A stretch of DNA of 33,063 nucleotides. It comes from Bacteroidia bacterium. Lineage in GTDB: Bacteria; Bacteroidota; Bacteroidia; SpSt-205. A model generated the notes under the pieces. The model did not search any database. It was not told the origin of the DNA and saw only the letters and a program-made list of their open reading frames with translations. The stretch is taken from NCBI GenBank assembly GCA_025054525.1, contig JANWZJ010000014.1:1-33063 (forward strand), given 5' to 3'. Within the stretch, counting starts at the first letter, position 1. Every line of letters starts with the position of its first letter. The position numbers were made by a program, and so were the translations under genes. This document shows positions 17,166-26,162 of the stretch, piece after piece.

Positions 17166-18827
17166 TCAATCAGCCTTTCTTAGGATAGAGTTTCTATAGC
17201 CGTAGCCCCAATAAAGTAGAGCCCCTACTCCCAGCCATACCCCTAAGCGAATCCAGTTAGCCGCTCCCAGCTCTAAGATTAGATAAAATGCGCTGAGCAT
17301 GCCTAAAATAGGTAGAAGTGAAAGATTATAGCGCATGACAAAGTAGCCTGTGATAATCACAACAGCCAGGAGAATCCGATATTTCCATATATCCCCTCCT
17401 TGGCTAAAGTCCCATAAAGCGCTGAAATGTTGCGCATGAAGCTGATAAGCCCACAAAGTTCCCATGAGCACCATAATAAGGTACGGCCACCGCCCCGGTA
17501 TCTTGGGGACGCGAAAGCGAGGACTATAGCCAGTGGGAGGCCTATAATGCAAGTAAGCAATTCCTGCGCTCACTACGGCGAAAGCCATGAGCGTACCCAT
17601 GCTGGTCATATCTACTACCGCGGAGAGAGAAGAGAAAAAGAGTGGGATCCCTACCACCAGTCCTGTAATGAGGGTGGCAACGTAAGGCGTACGGAAACGA
17701 GGATGTACTTTCCCGAAAAAAGGGGGTAGAAGTCCATCTTGGCTCATGGCATACCATATACGCGGTTGCCCAATCTGAAATACCAGTAGCACACTCGCCA
17801 TCGCTATTACAGCACTCATTGCCACGACACCCGTAAGGAAGCTACGCAGCCCCGAAGAGAGTGGGAGCTGAGAGAATGCATAAGCCAAAGGGTCAGGCAC
17901 CGCTAAATCTTTATATGGCACGATACCTGTCAGGACTAAGGCTACGATAATGTAGATTAGGGTACATATTGCGAGGGCCAGCGCCATCGCCAAGGGCAAA
18001 TCCCGACGAGGGTTACGCGCTTCTTCGGCCGTAGTGGAGATGGCGTCAAAACCGATATATGCAAAAAATACCGCCCCCACTCCACGCATCATGCCAGAAA
18101 AGCCGTTTGGCATGAAGTTTAGCCAGCGCTCAGCTTGCACATAAGCCGCGCCAACTACGACCACGAGTAGAATCGCGCCTACTTTTAGAGCTACGAGTAG
18201 ATTATTCATCGTGCGGCTCTCTTGAATACCAATATAGGCTATTCCCGTGATGAGCGCGTTGATGAGCAACGCAGGGAGATTCATGACTAAAGGTATGCCC
18301 CAGAGCCGTGGGGCTTCTTGCCAGGCTGTGTAGGCTGCTTGAAATGCAGTATCATGGGTGTGTAGATATTTTTGAGCCTCCTGCCAAAGGGAAAGCGGGT
18401 CTTTCCCTAAGTACAACGGCAAAGGTATCCCCCAACTATGAAGCAGTGCCTGGAAATACCCCGACCAAGAAATCGCTACAGCGATATTGCCCACGGCATA
18501 TTCCAATACGAGCATCCAGCCTACTATCCAAGCTACTACTTCTCCAAAAACTACATAGGTATAGGTGTAAGCACTGCCCGCCAAGGGAATACTGGAAGCC
18601 ATCTCAGCATATGAGAGCGCCGAGAATCCTGCTACAAACGCAGCAATCACAAATACCAGCACTACGGAGGTGCCTGCACTGGCGGCAGCTTCGCCAATCG
18701 TGCTGAAAATTCCAGCCCCAATAATAGCCGCCACTCCTAATGCCGTGAGGTCTAAAACAGAGAGGACTTTTTTGAGCTTCTGGGGAGGCGCTTCGGGGAA
18801 AGGCTTGCGGCGAAAAAGCGCGCGCAT
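17166..18827 (-). CDS. APC-superfamily amino-acid permease (CAT-like)
   Basis: 553 residues with 12 or more predicted membrane helices. The first helix holds the substrate-binding glycine motif (AAIIGAGIF) typical of the APC superfamily, and SYAEMASSIPLAGSAYTY follows. This is the cationic amino-acid transporter (CAT/YfnA-like) branch. The loop near residues 145-190 is unusually long and hydrophilic (LYLGKDPLSLWQEAQKYLHTH). It probably imports an amino acid by cation symport; the substrate cannot be told. The ATG overlaps the citrate synthase stop by one base (TAATG on the minus strand), so the permease appears translationally coupled to citrate synthase. Confidence 0.9.
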   Translation of the reverse strand: MRALFRRKPFPEAPPQKLKKVLSVLDLTALGVAAIIGAGIFSTIGEAAASAGTSVVLVFVIAAFVAGFSALSYAEMASSIPLAGSAYTYTYVVFGEVVAWIVGWMLVLEYAVGNIAVAISWSGYFQALLHSWGIPLPLYLGKDPLSLWQEAQKYLHTHDTAFQAAYTAWQEAPRLWGIPLVMNLPALLINALITGIAYIGIQESRTMNNLLVALKVGAILLVVVVGAAYVQAERWLNFMPNGFSGMMRGVGAVFFAYIGFDAISTTAEEARNPRRDLPLAMALALAICTLIYIIVALVLTGIVPYKDLAVPDPLAYAFSQLPLSSGLRSFLTGVVAMSAVIAMASVLLVFQIGQPRIWYAMSQDGLLPPFFGKVHPRFRTPYVATLITGLVVGIPLFFSSLSAVVDMTSMGTLMAFAVVSAGIAYLHYRPPTGYSPRFRVPKIPGRWPYLIMVLMGTLWAYQLHAQHFSALWDFSQGGDIWKYRILLAVVIITGYFVMRYNLSLLPILGMLSAFYLILELGAANWIRLGVWLGVGALLYWGYGYRNSILRKAD

Positions 18828-20113
18828 TAGCCGCGCTTTGCTATCGGCACATACTCTCGCAGGGTAGGCCCTGTATAAACTTGGCGAGGGCGGACAATCG
18901 GCTCATTCGCTCTGCGCATCTCCCACCACTGCGCCAGCCACCCAGCCAATCGCCCAAAAGCAAACATTACCGTAAACATCTCCACCGGTATGCCCAAAGC
19001 CCTGTAAATAATCCCTGAATAGAAATCCACATTCGGATACAAGCGCCGCTCTATGAAGTAAGGATCACTCAGTGCTACTTCCTCTAGCTTCTTTGCTATA
19101 TCCAGCACAGGGTCGTGAATACCTAATACATTTAGCACCTGGTCTGCCGCCTGCTTGATGATCTTCGCCCGTGGGTCAAAGTTCTTATATACTCTGTGTC
19201 CAAATCCCATCAACCGGAAAGGATCATTTTTGTCTTTGGCGCGGTTAATCCACTTCTGAATATTTCCCCCATCGGCCCGTATCATCTCTAACATCTCTAT
19301 TACCTCTTGATTCGCTCCGCCGTGGAGAGGCCCCCAGAGCGCACACATCCCCGCTGCTACGGAGGCATAGATATTGGCTTGGGAGGAGCCTACTGTGCGC
19401 ACCGTACTGGTAGAACAGTTCTGCTCATGATCCGCATGTAGAATAAGCAGTTTGTTTAGGGCATCTACGACATGCGTATCGGGCTCATAGTCATAGGTAG
19501 GCATGCCAAACATCATATAGAGAAAGTTGGCTACATAGCTTTTGTCATTGCGGGGGTACATGTAGGGGTGTCCTTTGCGCTTTTTGTATATCCATGCAAT
19601 CAACGTAGGTACCTTCGCTAAGAGACGGATAATATTCCGCTCTACGACTTCATCCGGGGCATGAGGATCCAAAGACTCCGGATAAAAAGAAGAAAGTGAG
19701 CATACTACCGATGCCAAAATACCCATCGGATGCGCAGAAGAAGGGAATCCATCAAAGAACTTCTTGATATCTTCATGAATTAGCGTGCGTTCCGCTATTT
19801 TCCTCTCAAACTGCTCTAACTGAGCCTTTGTGGGAAGCTCCCCGTAGAGAAGAAGGTAGGCTATCTCCAAATAAGTAGAGAACTCAGCAAGCTGTTCAAT
19901 CGGATAACCACGATAGCGTAGAATCCCCTGTTCCCCATCTATGAAGGTGATACCACTTGTAGTGGCGCCTGTATTTTTGTAGCCCACATCTAAGGTAATA
20001 TATCCAGTTTTGTCCCGTAGTTTAGCAATGTCTAAGGCTTTTTCGCCTTCACTACCTATGACTATATCCAGCTCATAGGATTGGCCATCTACTTGAAGTA
20101 AGGCTTTCTGCAT
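18827..20113 (-). CDS. gltA: Citrate synthase
   Basis: 428 residues from the ATG at 20113, the normal length for hexameric type II citrate synthase, which joins acetyl-CoA and oxaloacetate at the entry of the TCA cycle. Catalytic residues are present: His in WGPLHGGANQE (about 264), His in GFGHRVYKNFDPRA (about 306) and Asp in NVDFYSGIIYRALG (about 362). The N-terminal region has GFTST-like context (YKNTGATTSGITFIDGEQGILRY). The frame stays open upstream to 20272, but that extension has no family similarity and lies across the divergent promoter region. TATTTTCG sits four bases before the chosen ATG. Confidence 0.96.
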   Translation of the reverse strand: MQKALLQVDGQSYELDIVIGSEGEKALDIAKLRDKTGYITLDVGYKNTGATTSGITFIDGEQGILRYRGYPIEQLAEFSTYLEIAYLLLYGELPTKAQLEQFERKIAERTLIHEDIKKFFDGFPSSAHPMGILASVVCSLSSFYPESLDPHAPDEVVERNIIRLLAKVPTLIAWIYKKRKGHPYMYPRNDKSYVANFLYMMFGMPTYDYEPDTHVVDALNKLLILHADHEQNCSTSTVRTVGSSQANIYASVAAGMCALWGPLHGGANQEVIEMLEMIRADGGNIQKWINRAKDKNDPFRLMGFGHRVYKNFDPRAKIIKQAADQVLNVLGIHDPVLDIAKKLEEVALSDPYFIERRLYPNVDFYSGIIYRALGIPVEMFTVMFAFGRLAGWLAQWWEMRRANEPIVRPRQVYTGPTLREYVPIAKRG

Positions 20114-20117
20114 GGGG

Positions 20118-20125
20118 CGAAAATA
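20118..20125 (-). promoter_or_regulatory. -7-like box (TATTTTCG) for citrate synthase
   Basis: It matches five of the six fixed positions of TAnnTTTG and lies four bases (CCCC) before the ATG at 20113 on the minus strand. It supports that start and a very short or absent leader. Confidence 0.45.
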
Positions 20126-20195
20126 CGGATTTAGACCCAAGTATATGCTACCCTGCCGTAGAGCAAGCACCCTCGCAAGCACACCGCTTCCCCTG

Positions 20196-20203
20196 TATCT
20201 TAG
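20196..20203 (+). promoter_or_regulatory. -7-like box (TATCTTAG) for the FkbM gene
   Basis: It matches five of the six fixed positions of TAnnTTTG, five bases before the ATG at 20209, in the 95-base divergent gap between citrate synthase and the FkbM methyltransferase. Confidence 0.35.
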
Positions 20204-20208
20204 TCCGC

Positions 20209-21003
20209 ATGAAGAAGGAGATAGGCTTACCCTTTGGTCGCTCTGTATGGGATACCTTGAAGCTGTATGCAAATGTAGCCTGGTATCGTTCGGTAGTCCG
20301 CCTTTTACAGCTGAAACATAGCTGGAAAACCTTTCCCTTTGATATAAGAGATAATCTGTATTACTGGAAATATCTCAGAGCTTGGGCGGATCCCGCTGCC
20401 CGCACTTGGGCTGAGAGTCCCGAGCCACCTTTTCCGTTTAGAGATTACATAAAACCAGATAGCATAGGCCTGGATATAGGCGCACACCGAGGGTACTGGA
20501 CTATTGCGCATGCACAAGAGGTGAGTTTCCCAGGCGCTGTGTTCCTCATAGAGCCAGACCCAGAAAACTACTTTTTCTTAGTGAGAAACCTACAAGCCAA
20601 TAAACTTTCCTCACATTACCCTTTGCCTTTCGGCGTATGGTCCTGTAATACTTGGCTTAGCCTACTTGGAGATTCCTCGCATCAGGGCTCTTTCACCCGC
20701 AGCATAAGTCCCCAACAAGGCAGTACTCCCTGCGTTTCCATAGATAATCTCGTAGCGTTTTTAGGGCTGAAATGCTTAGACTGGATGAAGATAGATGTGG
20801 AAGGGGCAGAAGTAGAGGTACTTCGCGGCGCGCTCTCTACTCTACAAAGCCTGCAGCCTATCGTATGGATGGAGGTATGGAAAGAAAATGAAGCGCAGCT
20901 CACTCAGCTACTGTTTCCAATCCCCTATACGCTTTTTCAGAAGTATGATTTTGATGAGAACCTAAGCTACTGGTGGCTCATGCCCCAAAGAGTATTCGGT
21001 TGA
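20209..21003 (+). CDS. FkbM-family methyltransferase
   Basis: 264 residues. The SAM-binding motif I is IGLDIGAHRGYWTI (about 87-100), an acidic residue at the end of strand 2 lies in LIEPDPENYFFL, and the FkbM signature WMKIDVEGAEVEVLRGA lies near 190-206. FkbM enzymes methylate hydroxyl groups of sugars or polyketides and are common in surface-polysaccharide loci. The glycosyltransferase starts 93 bases downstream on the same strand, which fits that role. The N-terminal ~80 residues, rich in aromatics, are not recognised. Confidence 0.85.
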   Translation: MKKEIGLPFGRSVWDTLKLYANVAWYRSVVRLLQLKHSWKTFPFDIRDNLYYWKYLRAWADPAARTWAESPEPPFPFRDYIKPDSIGLDIGAHRGYWTIAHAQEVSFPGAVFLIEPDPENYFFLVRNLQANKLSSHYPLPFGVWSCNTWLSLLGDSSHQGSFTRSISPQQGSTPCVSIDNLVAFLGLKCLDWMKIDVEGAEVEVLRGALSTLQSLQPIVWMEVWKENEAQLTQLLFPIPYTLFQKYDFDENLSYWWLMPQRVFG

Positions 21004-21013
21004 AGGCTCTTAG

Positions 21014-21041
21014 GGGAAAGCCTCCTTTCAGAGGGTTTCCC
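21014..21041. repeat. Inverted repeat after the FkbM gene
   Basis: An 11-base stem with one mismatch (GGGAAAGCCTC, 21014-21024, against GAGGGTTTCCC, 21031-21041) and a 6-base loop, starting 10 bases after the FkbM stop. It may be a terminator or RNA-stabilising hairpin. The following bases are A-rich rather than U-rich on the plus strand, so intrinsic termination is doubtful. Confidence 0.4.
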
Positions 21042-21096
21042 AAAGGACAACTCACCCTCTTTTACTATGAGTAGTCTTCTTACTTTTACCTGATTT

Positions 21097-22248
21097 ATGC
21101 AGGGAAAAGGTATTTTGCTCTCAGGACCTGGCACCCACATTTCTCACCTCAGCACAGCGCTCCGAAAAGCACAGCGCCTCCATGCTATCATCCATTACTA
21201 TCCCCACTGGGAAATGGAATTGTACGATGGAAGGCGAAAACGATTATATACCTATCGCCTCTTTACTTGGGGAATGTGGGCAGCTTGGCGACGCATCCCT
21301 TACTGGGGAAAATGGGATAACCCCAAAACCTGGCACGCAGCTCTATATGACTGGCTGGTCGCCCAGCATCTACCCCTATCTGTACAGTTTGTCTGGGGAT
21401 GGAGTGGGTATAGCCTTTTCACCCTCCAAAAAGCTCGCCGCTACGGTCTGCATACCTTCTTAGAGTTTCCTACTGTGCATATCGCCGTCTATCGAGAAAT
21501 TATACAGAGCGTCTGCAGTCAACTCGCTATATCCCCCACTGGCCCACTCCATATCCCTCTGAGCTATGTAAGCCGAATGGAGGAGGAGATAAAGTATGCA
21601 GATAAAGTTATTGTACTCTCTTCTTTCGCCAAGCAGACCCTTATCCAGCGAGGAGTCTCAGTAGAGAAACTTCACTGGATACCCCTTGGAGTAGAGGAGA
21701 AACTATTCACTCCCGCTTCGTCCCTCAGCCAGAGACCTTTCCGCTTGCTATATGTAGGGCGTATAGACCCACTCAAAGGTGTTTTCGTTCTCTTAGAGGC
21801 ATGGAGACGCTTACGCTTACCTCAAGCCGAACTCTGGATAGTAGGACATATCTTGCCCCAAGTAAAGCCACTCTTAGCCCAATATGAAGGAATTTTTCGC
21901 TATTCTCCTCCACTTCCCCGAGAGAAACTCGGTGAAGTATATCGCCAAGCGACCGCTTTCATATTTCCTACCTATGTAGACTCCTTCGGACTGGTACTCT
22001 TGGAGGCTATGGCTTCGGGATTGCCCGTCATAGCTACTACACACAGCGCAGCACCCGACCTTTTAGAGGAAGGAATTATTTCCCCAGGAGATATAGAAGC
22101 GCTCATGGAAGCAATCCTGAACTTCTATGAGAGACCAGATTTAGCCGAGATAGGGAGAAGAAACCGTGAGATTGTAGAGACACAATATACCCTCACAGAA
22201 CATTACTATGCAAGGGTGCAACGCTTCTTAGACCAACAGAAGGTATAA
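21097..22248 (+). CDS. Family 4 glycosyltransferase
   Basis: 383 residues, GT-B fold. The C-terminal nucleotide-sugar domain is clear: LLYVGRIDPLKGVFVLLEAW (about 222-241), the ExxxxxxxE-type loop as YVDSFGLVLLEAMASGLPVIAT, where the first acid is Asp, and a final EEGIISPGDIEALMEAI helix. The N-terminal acceptor domain starts near the ATG with a glycine-rich LLSGPGTHISHL loop typical of GT4 enzymes. It probably adds a sugar to a cell-surface polysaccharide or lipid; donor and acceptor are unknown. A TTACTTTTA stretch upstream resembles a weak -7 box. The gene is convergent with the decayed restriction locus. Confidence 0.9.
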   Translation: MQGKGILLSGPGTHISHLSTALRKAQRLHAIIHYYPHWEMELYDGRRKRLYTYRLFTWGMWAAWRRIPYWGKWDNPKTWHAALYDWLVAQHLPLSVQFVWGWSGYSLFTLQKARRYGLHTFLEFPTVHIAVYREIIQSVCSQLAISPTGPLHIPLSYVSRMEEEIKYADKVIVLSSFAKQTLIQRGVSVEKLHWIPLGVEEKLFTPASSLSQRPFRLLYVGRIDPLKGVFVLLEAWRRLRLPQAELWIVGHILPQVKPLLAQYEGIFRYSPPLPREKLGEVYRQATAFIFPTYVDSFGLVLLEAMASGLPVIATTHSAAPDLLEEGIISPGDIEALMEAILNFYERPDLAEIGRRNREIVETQYTLTEHYYARVQRFLDQQKV

Positions 22249-22339
22249 CCTGCCTCCTCAGCGTACCCCATACAGTAAGGCGGGGTAGTTTAGTGATAGC
22301 ATAGATGTGATATGCCTCAAACCGCTGATCGGGGAAAGT

Positions 22340-22588
22340 TCGTGCATGGAATAGCGAAGCTCGTTCTATCTGTACATGGGCTGCGCCCTCTTGCTTATGG
22401 TGGGTAGCCGTAGCGACGAAGGATACGCTTGACTAGTATCGGCAGGTTAGCACAGGCATTTTCCCGAAGCGTCCAGTCTACGGAGACATTTTGGCGTAGG
22501 GCCTCTGCCAGTTCCTGAGCAAGGCAACGCAAAGTACTTTCTCCTGATACTTAGATAACCCCGTCATTTATTGTCAGGGCATCTATTA
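22340..22588 (-). pseudogene. hsdR: Relic of the HsdR C-terminus (type I restriction subunit)
   Basis: This stretch has no usable gene. On the minus strand it translates to the C-terminal signature of HsdR: VIDALTINDGVI, stop, [20 protein letters not shown], then [11 protein letters not shown] and [17 protein letters not shown] (22553-22551) interrupts it. After GYPP at 22397 the frame ends in TAA, but shifting frame as if two bases were lost continues as KQEGAAHVQIERASLF. Type I HsdR proteins end in closely similar text (VDWT.RE....L..LVKRIL.K.GYPPDKQ). The fragment begins directly after the res stop, in the same frame. No upstream hsdR, hsdM or hsdS is present. The left limit is approximate. 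Confidence 0.6.
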
Positions 22589-22589
22589 C

Positions 22590-25350
22590 TCAACAGCAGT
22601 TCTGTAAGAGAGCTCTTAATTTTTCGGGTCTCTTACATACTACGAAGGACCACTGCCCAAAGCGTCCGGCGTGATTTACTGCACGCACCCAGCGCTGCGC
22701 CGCTATTTCTTTGTGGCGATCCATTTCGGTCTCAAACCCTTTGACTTCTATTATGACCATTCGCTCTTTATTATCATCGCAGCGCGACCGAACTAAATAA
22801 TCCGGTTGGTACTCCCGCCTTTTGCCCTCCTATTCGTAGGGAATCACAAAGTCTAAGTGGTCATTCCGAGCATAAGCGATGACCTAGGACATGTGCTCAA
22901 GTTGGTAGGCTACAGTCCCCTCCCATCTGGGAGCATCTAAAACCACATGGCTAATGTGGCTTTTCGTAGTACCCTTGCAGGGACGCACAGTACGAAAAAG
23001 CACCTCACGGGTGGACTCTTGGGGGCGGAACCTTTCCAAAAGCGGCAGAATAGGCGGCTCTCCCGCTTCAGTATCAGGTTCTATGGCTTCTAAGAGGCGC
23101 TCTACGATGCGTCGCCGATAGCGCAGAAGCCCTATCTCCTCACGCAGCAAAGAGTCTTCTACGAAGACCACCCGTTCCTCTAAGTACTTCCATACGATAT
23201 CTAATACTTGCGGGAAAAGGACATGTCGAAGCTGCCATTCTTTTCGCCTTTCTTTGAGACGGTTTGTGATTTCAGCGGCTATTTCATAGACGGCAGTTTG
23301 AAGTCGCATGTGCTGATGGAAAGGATTGCGGTCTTGGCGCACGGCTTCTCCGGGTCCCAAACGGTCAGGACGCCCACTCGGTAGCCCACGGTGGGTTTAG
23401 CCTCTACTTCGGTGGGCTCTACCTGCGACTCCACGCGGAGATAGGGCTCCTTATCCCAATCTATGCGTATTCGCTGGCGAACATCCATAATATATCCCTC
23501 TACTCGCGGGAAGGTAATCTCTAACTTCTTTCGCTCTGGAAGGGCTTGTACTAAAGTAGATACCTTCTCCAATTCACCTCGTCCTATAGGCTTTTTCTTG
23601 ACAGGGATGACTTCAAAGGGTACGCCGTAAATGTCTACGTATTCAGGTTCGCTGAGGTCATCGTAGTTGAGACGACGCAGTCCCCGTCCCACGACCTGCT
23701 CACACAAAAGCTGCGAAGTGAAAGCCCTCAGGCCCAAAATCTGGGTAACATTCGGGCATCCCAGCCTTCGGTTAGCATGCTGACTGAGACCACACAGCGC
23801 ACGGCTTTGCCTGGCGGTTCGCCTTTGCCTTCCCATTCGGTTTTGCCGACGGTGGCGACGGTCTGGCGTGGTTGCTCTGCCACTTTACTTTTAGTCTCGG
23901 TTTCCGTAGCTTCTGCCTCAGCCAAGAGCTTCGTATCTATGCGCAGCGTAACGGCAGGGGATGCCTCCTGTTTTCGCAGCTCATCCAATACTCGTCCTTG
24001 AGCGATATGTTCATGAACGAGCTTGGCTAAATTGGTATTATCGCATACCACTATTAGGACTGGAGGCACAGAAGAGCCTGCGTTTTGAAATGCCTCAAAA
24101 GTCCTTTTCCACTCCGAAGCCAAGGTAGCTAAGGCCCCTTCAGCTCCACAAAGGATAGATTCAGGCTTGGCTCGGCGGCGCGCCGTCTGTTGCTCCGAAT
24201 CAGGAAGTGCCTCATTGATATGCTTCCAGAGATAAAAGTATTTCGGGATGAGTGCGCTTGTATTATCATCTACAGGCATGCGTGGCACTTTGACGATGCC
24301 AGACTCTATCGCATCCACCAGACCAAAGTCAGATACTATCCAGGGAAAGGGGGTGCCTTCTTCATAGCCGCTACCCTGCAGGTAAAAAGGTGTAGCCGAG
24401 AAGTCCGCACAAAAGTTGATACCTCGCTCGGCTCCAATTCTATCCAGACCTTGTATCCAAATGGTAGCTCCTTCGCGCTCGGCAATAGCTTCGGGGGAAG
24501 GTTTTTCTCGCTTTTTCTCTATATCAGGAGCGGGACGGTAAGCGTGATGCGCCTCGTCATTGATGACAAGGAGATTCTTTTTAGGCCTCAGCTCCGTGAG
24601 GATGCGCTGGCAGAAGGCTCTATCACTTTCAAGCCCCCGCTGTACTACACTGCGCGTACGACTGTCGTCCCGAGGTAAAAAATATGCCAGTTGCTAATCT
24701 GAACCTTGACTTCTTGAAGGCGACCATAAAGGCTCGGTGGCACTAAGTCAAAACGCCGATAATAATTTTTGGGGTGGGCGGGGTTCAGCACTTGGAGTCT
24801 CTCTTTCACAGTGAGATTGGGGCATACAACCAGCACCGCATCAGAGAAGCGCCGATCCGAGGATTGAAGCGCTTATTGAGCCCTTGCCGGGCAATAAGCA
24901 TTGCCATGACAGTAGTTTTCCCCGTGCCCGTCGCCATTTTGAGTGCATAACGAGTGAGAGACCATGTTTGGGGATAGAGATGCCTTCTTTCTCAGCTTGG
25001 GATGCCTCCACAAGCCAAATCAAAGTTTCTATGGCTTCCTTCTGGCAGAAAAAGAGCTGGCGCTCCCGCTCAGGACCATTCCAATAAGAAAGGAGTTGTC
25101 GCGTGATAGGGGTTATCCCAGGGTAATCCTTTTCTCGCCAAACTTCTACTCGCTTCCGAAGCTCATTGACAAGCGTTAGCGGAACAAACTCCTCCTCAAA
25201 AAGAGCGACTTGCCCCGGCTGCGTACTTGTTCTGAAGTAATACCCAGCAGGACGCCGCCCCGGCTTAATCACAGGTTGCCTCTCTTCATACGCCCAGTAG
25301 CGCTGAGGCTCCTCATAAGGGGAATTCAGGATGGGATTCTCTACGAGCAT
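22590..25350 (-). pseudogene. res: Type III-like restriction subunit Res, decayed helicase-nuclease
   Basis: Translation across the breaks recovers about 920 residues: MLVENPILNSPYEEPQRYW, RQLFFCQKEAIETLIWL, Walker A MATGTGKTTVMAML, LVVCPNLTVKERLQVL, DEAH box [63 protein letters not shown], and a C-terminal PD-(D/E)xK nuclease (YQPDYLV ... IIEVKGFE). It is a superfamily 2 translocase with endonuclease. Five single-base deletions break the frame, near 24955-24961, 24855-24859, 24677-24682 (A-run), 23751-23754 and 23340-23344. Each moves the frame by the same step, and 2761 + 5 bases is divisible by 3. In-frame TAG codons lie at 22886-22884 (LEHM-S-stop-VIAYARNDHL) and 22832-22830 (PYE-stop-EGKRREYQ). 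Inactive as read. Confidence 0.88.
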
Positions 25351-25705
25351 ATTTAATAATGTGCTTTGCAGAGGCTATGGCATTCTGCACCAGCACTTCA
25401 AGTTCTGCTACTTCGCTGTCATAGTCGCATTGATTGCGCCACTGCCGAAGTCGGTCTAACTCTGTACCTAAAGGGGCTGTCTCAGGTCTCCTTTTGAGAA
25501 ACTATCTAAGGACTTTATGGTCCTGACTACTGCAGCTCTTAGCAAAGCCGAGATACCTCTCCGCATGTTTGCGGGCTATACCGAAAGCCCCATAATATGC
25601 TCTACTTACCGGGGAGCGAAAAACAGCTTCTTTTAGGTTTTCCTGCCATTTTCCAGTGCGGAGCTGCTCGGCTAACTCTACAAAATCCCTCCAATCAAAA
25701 GGCAT
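25313..25705 (-). pseudogene. HEPN-domain protein interrupted by an in-frame TAG
   Basis: About 130 residues if the TAG at 25504-25502 is ignored. The first 67 residues are MPFDWRDFVELAEQLRTGKW... with the HEPN helix SPVSRAYYGAFGIARKHAERYL. After the TAG the same frame continues with FLKRRPETAPLGTELDRLRQWRNQCDYDSEVAELEVL, the second half of a HEPN bundle (R-N-x-x-D-Y). HEPN proteins are often RNases or toxins in defence loci. Its start overlaps the 155-aa gene by 11 bases and its end overlaps the res start by 38 bases, so it belongs to the R-M operon. As read, only the first half would be made. Confidence 0.75.
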
Positions 25706-26162
25706 CCCCCTTCTTTTTGAAGTCTGTGGTGAGTATAAGCCAACCGCCTATATGGGCTAAATGAGGTATAACTTCTTTCTCTGCCGCACGCAGATGCTCT
25801 AAAAATCCATCGTCATACTCATCCAGTCGTACATGAAGCTGCAGGTATTTATCTTCCATCTCAGGGTCTTGATAGAGGGAGAGGAGGATTTCAGGAGAGT
25901 CAAAATGTTTTTGGATTGCCTGTACAGCCGAGGCTAAGATGAGGCTGAGTGTGGGATAATCTAAAAGGTAGTCAATTACCTCTCGGCGCTTCTGTATCTT
26001 CACTCCCTCCTTGGCGAGGAGGGATAACATCTCTTCTATCTCCTGACTGAAAGAAGGTCCGAGCGGAAAGAAGGACAGGCCCTTTTCCCCTTCAGTAGAG
26101 GAAACGAAGTAGGCTGGGGAGAGAAGGGGCATCCCCGTGGAATAAGCTGCAGTAGTTTTCAT
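25695..26162 (-). CDS. 155-aa protein of the restriction operon, function unknown
   Basis: The only gene of the operon without a visible lesion. It begins MKTTAAYSTGMPLLSPAYFV and continues with a helical region (EEMLSLLAKEGVKIQKRREVIDYLLDYPTLSLILASAVQAIQKHF). It ends with an acidic beta-alpha part (LLSLYQDPEMEDKYLQLHVRLDEYDDGFLEHLRAAEKE, then GGWLILTTDF). I do not recognise a named domain. It has no signal peptide or membrane segment. The ATG overlaps the TIGR04255 stop (ATGA), and its stop overlaps the HEPN start by 11 bases. Tight coupling to both suggests the three accessory proteins work together, perhaps as a toxin-antitoxin-like or regulatory set; that is inference. Confidence 0.7.
   Translation of the reverse strand: MKTTAAYSTGMPLLSPAYFVSSTEGEKGLSFFPLGPSFSQEIEEMLSLLAKEGVKIQKRREVIDYLLDYPTLSLILASAVQAIQKHFDSPEILLSLYQDPEMEDKYLQLHVRLDEYDDGFLEHLRAAEKEVIPHLAHIGGWLILTTDFKKKGDAF

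Noticed and set aside
20114-20272. N-terminal extension of citrate synthase to 20272
   Set aside because: The extra 53 residues have no citrate synthase similarity and run across the divergent promoter region; the ATG at 20113 gives normal length.
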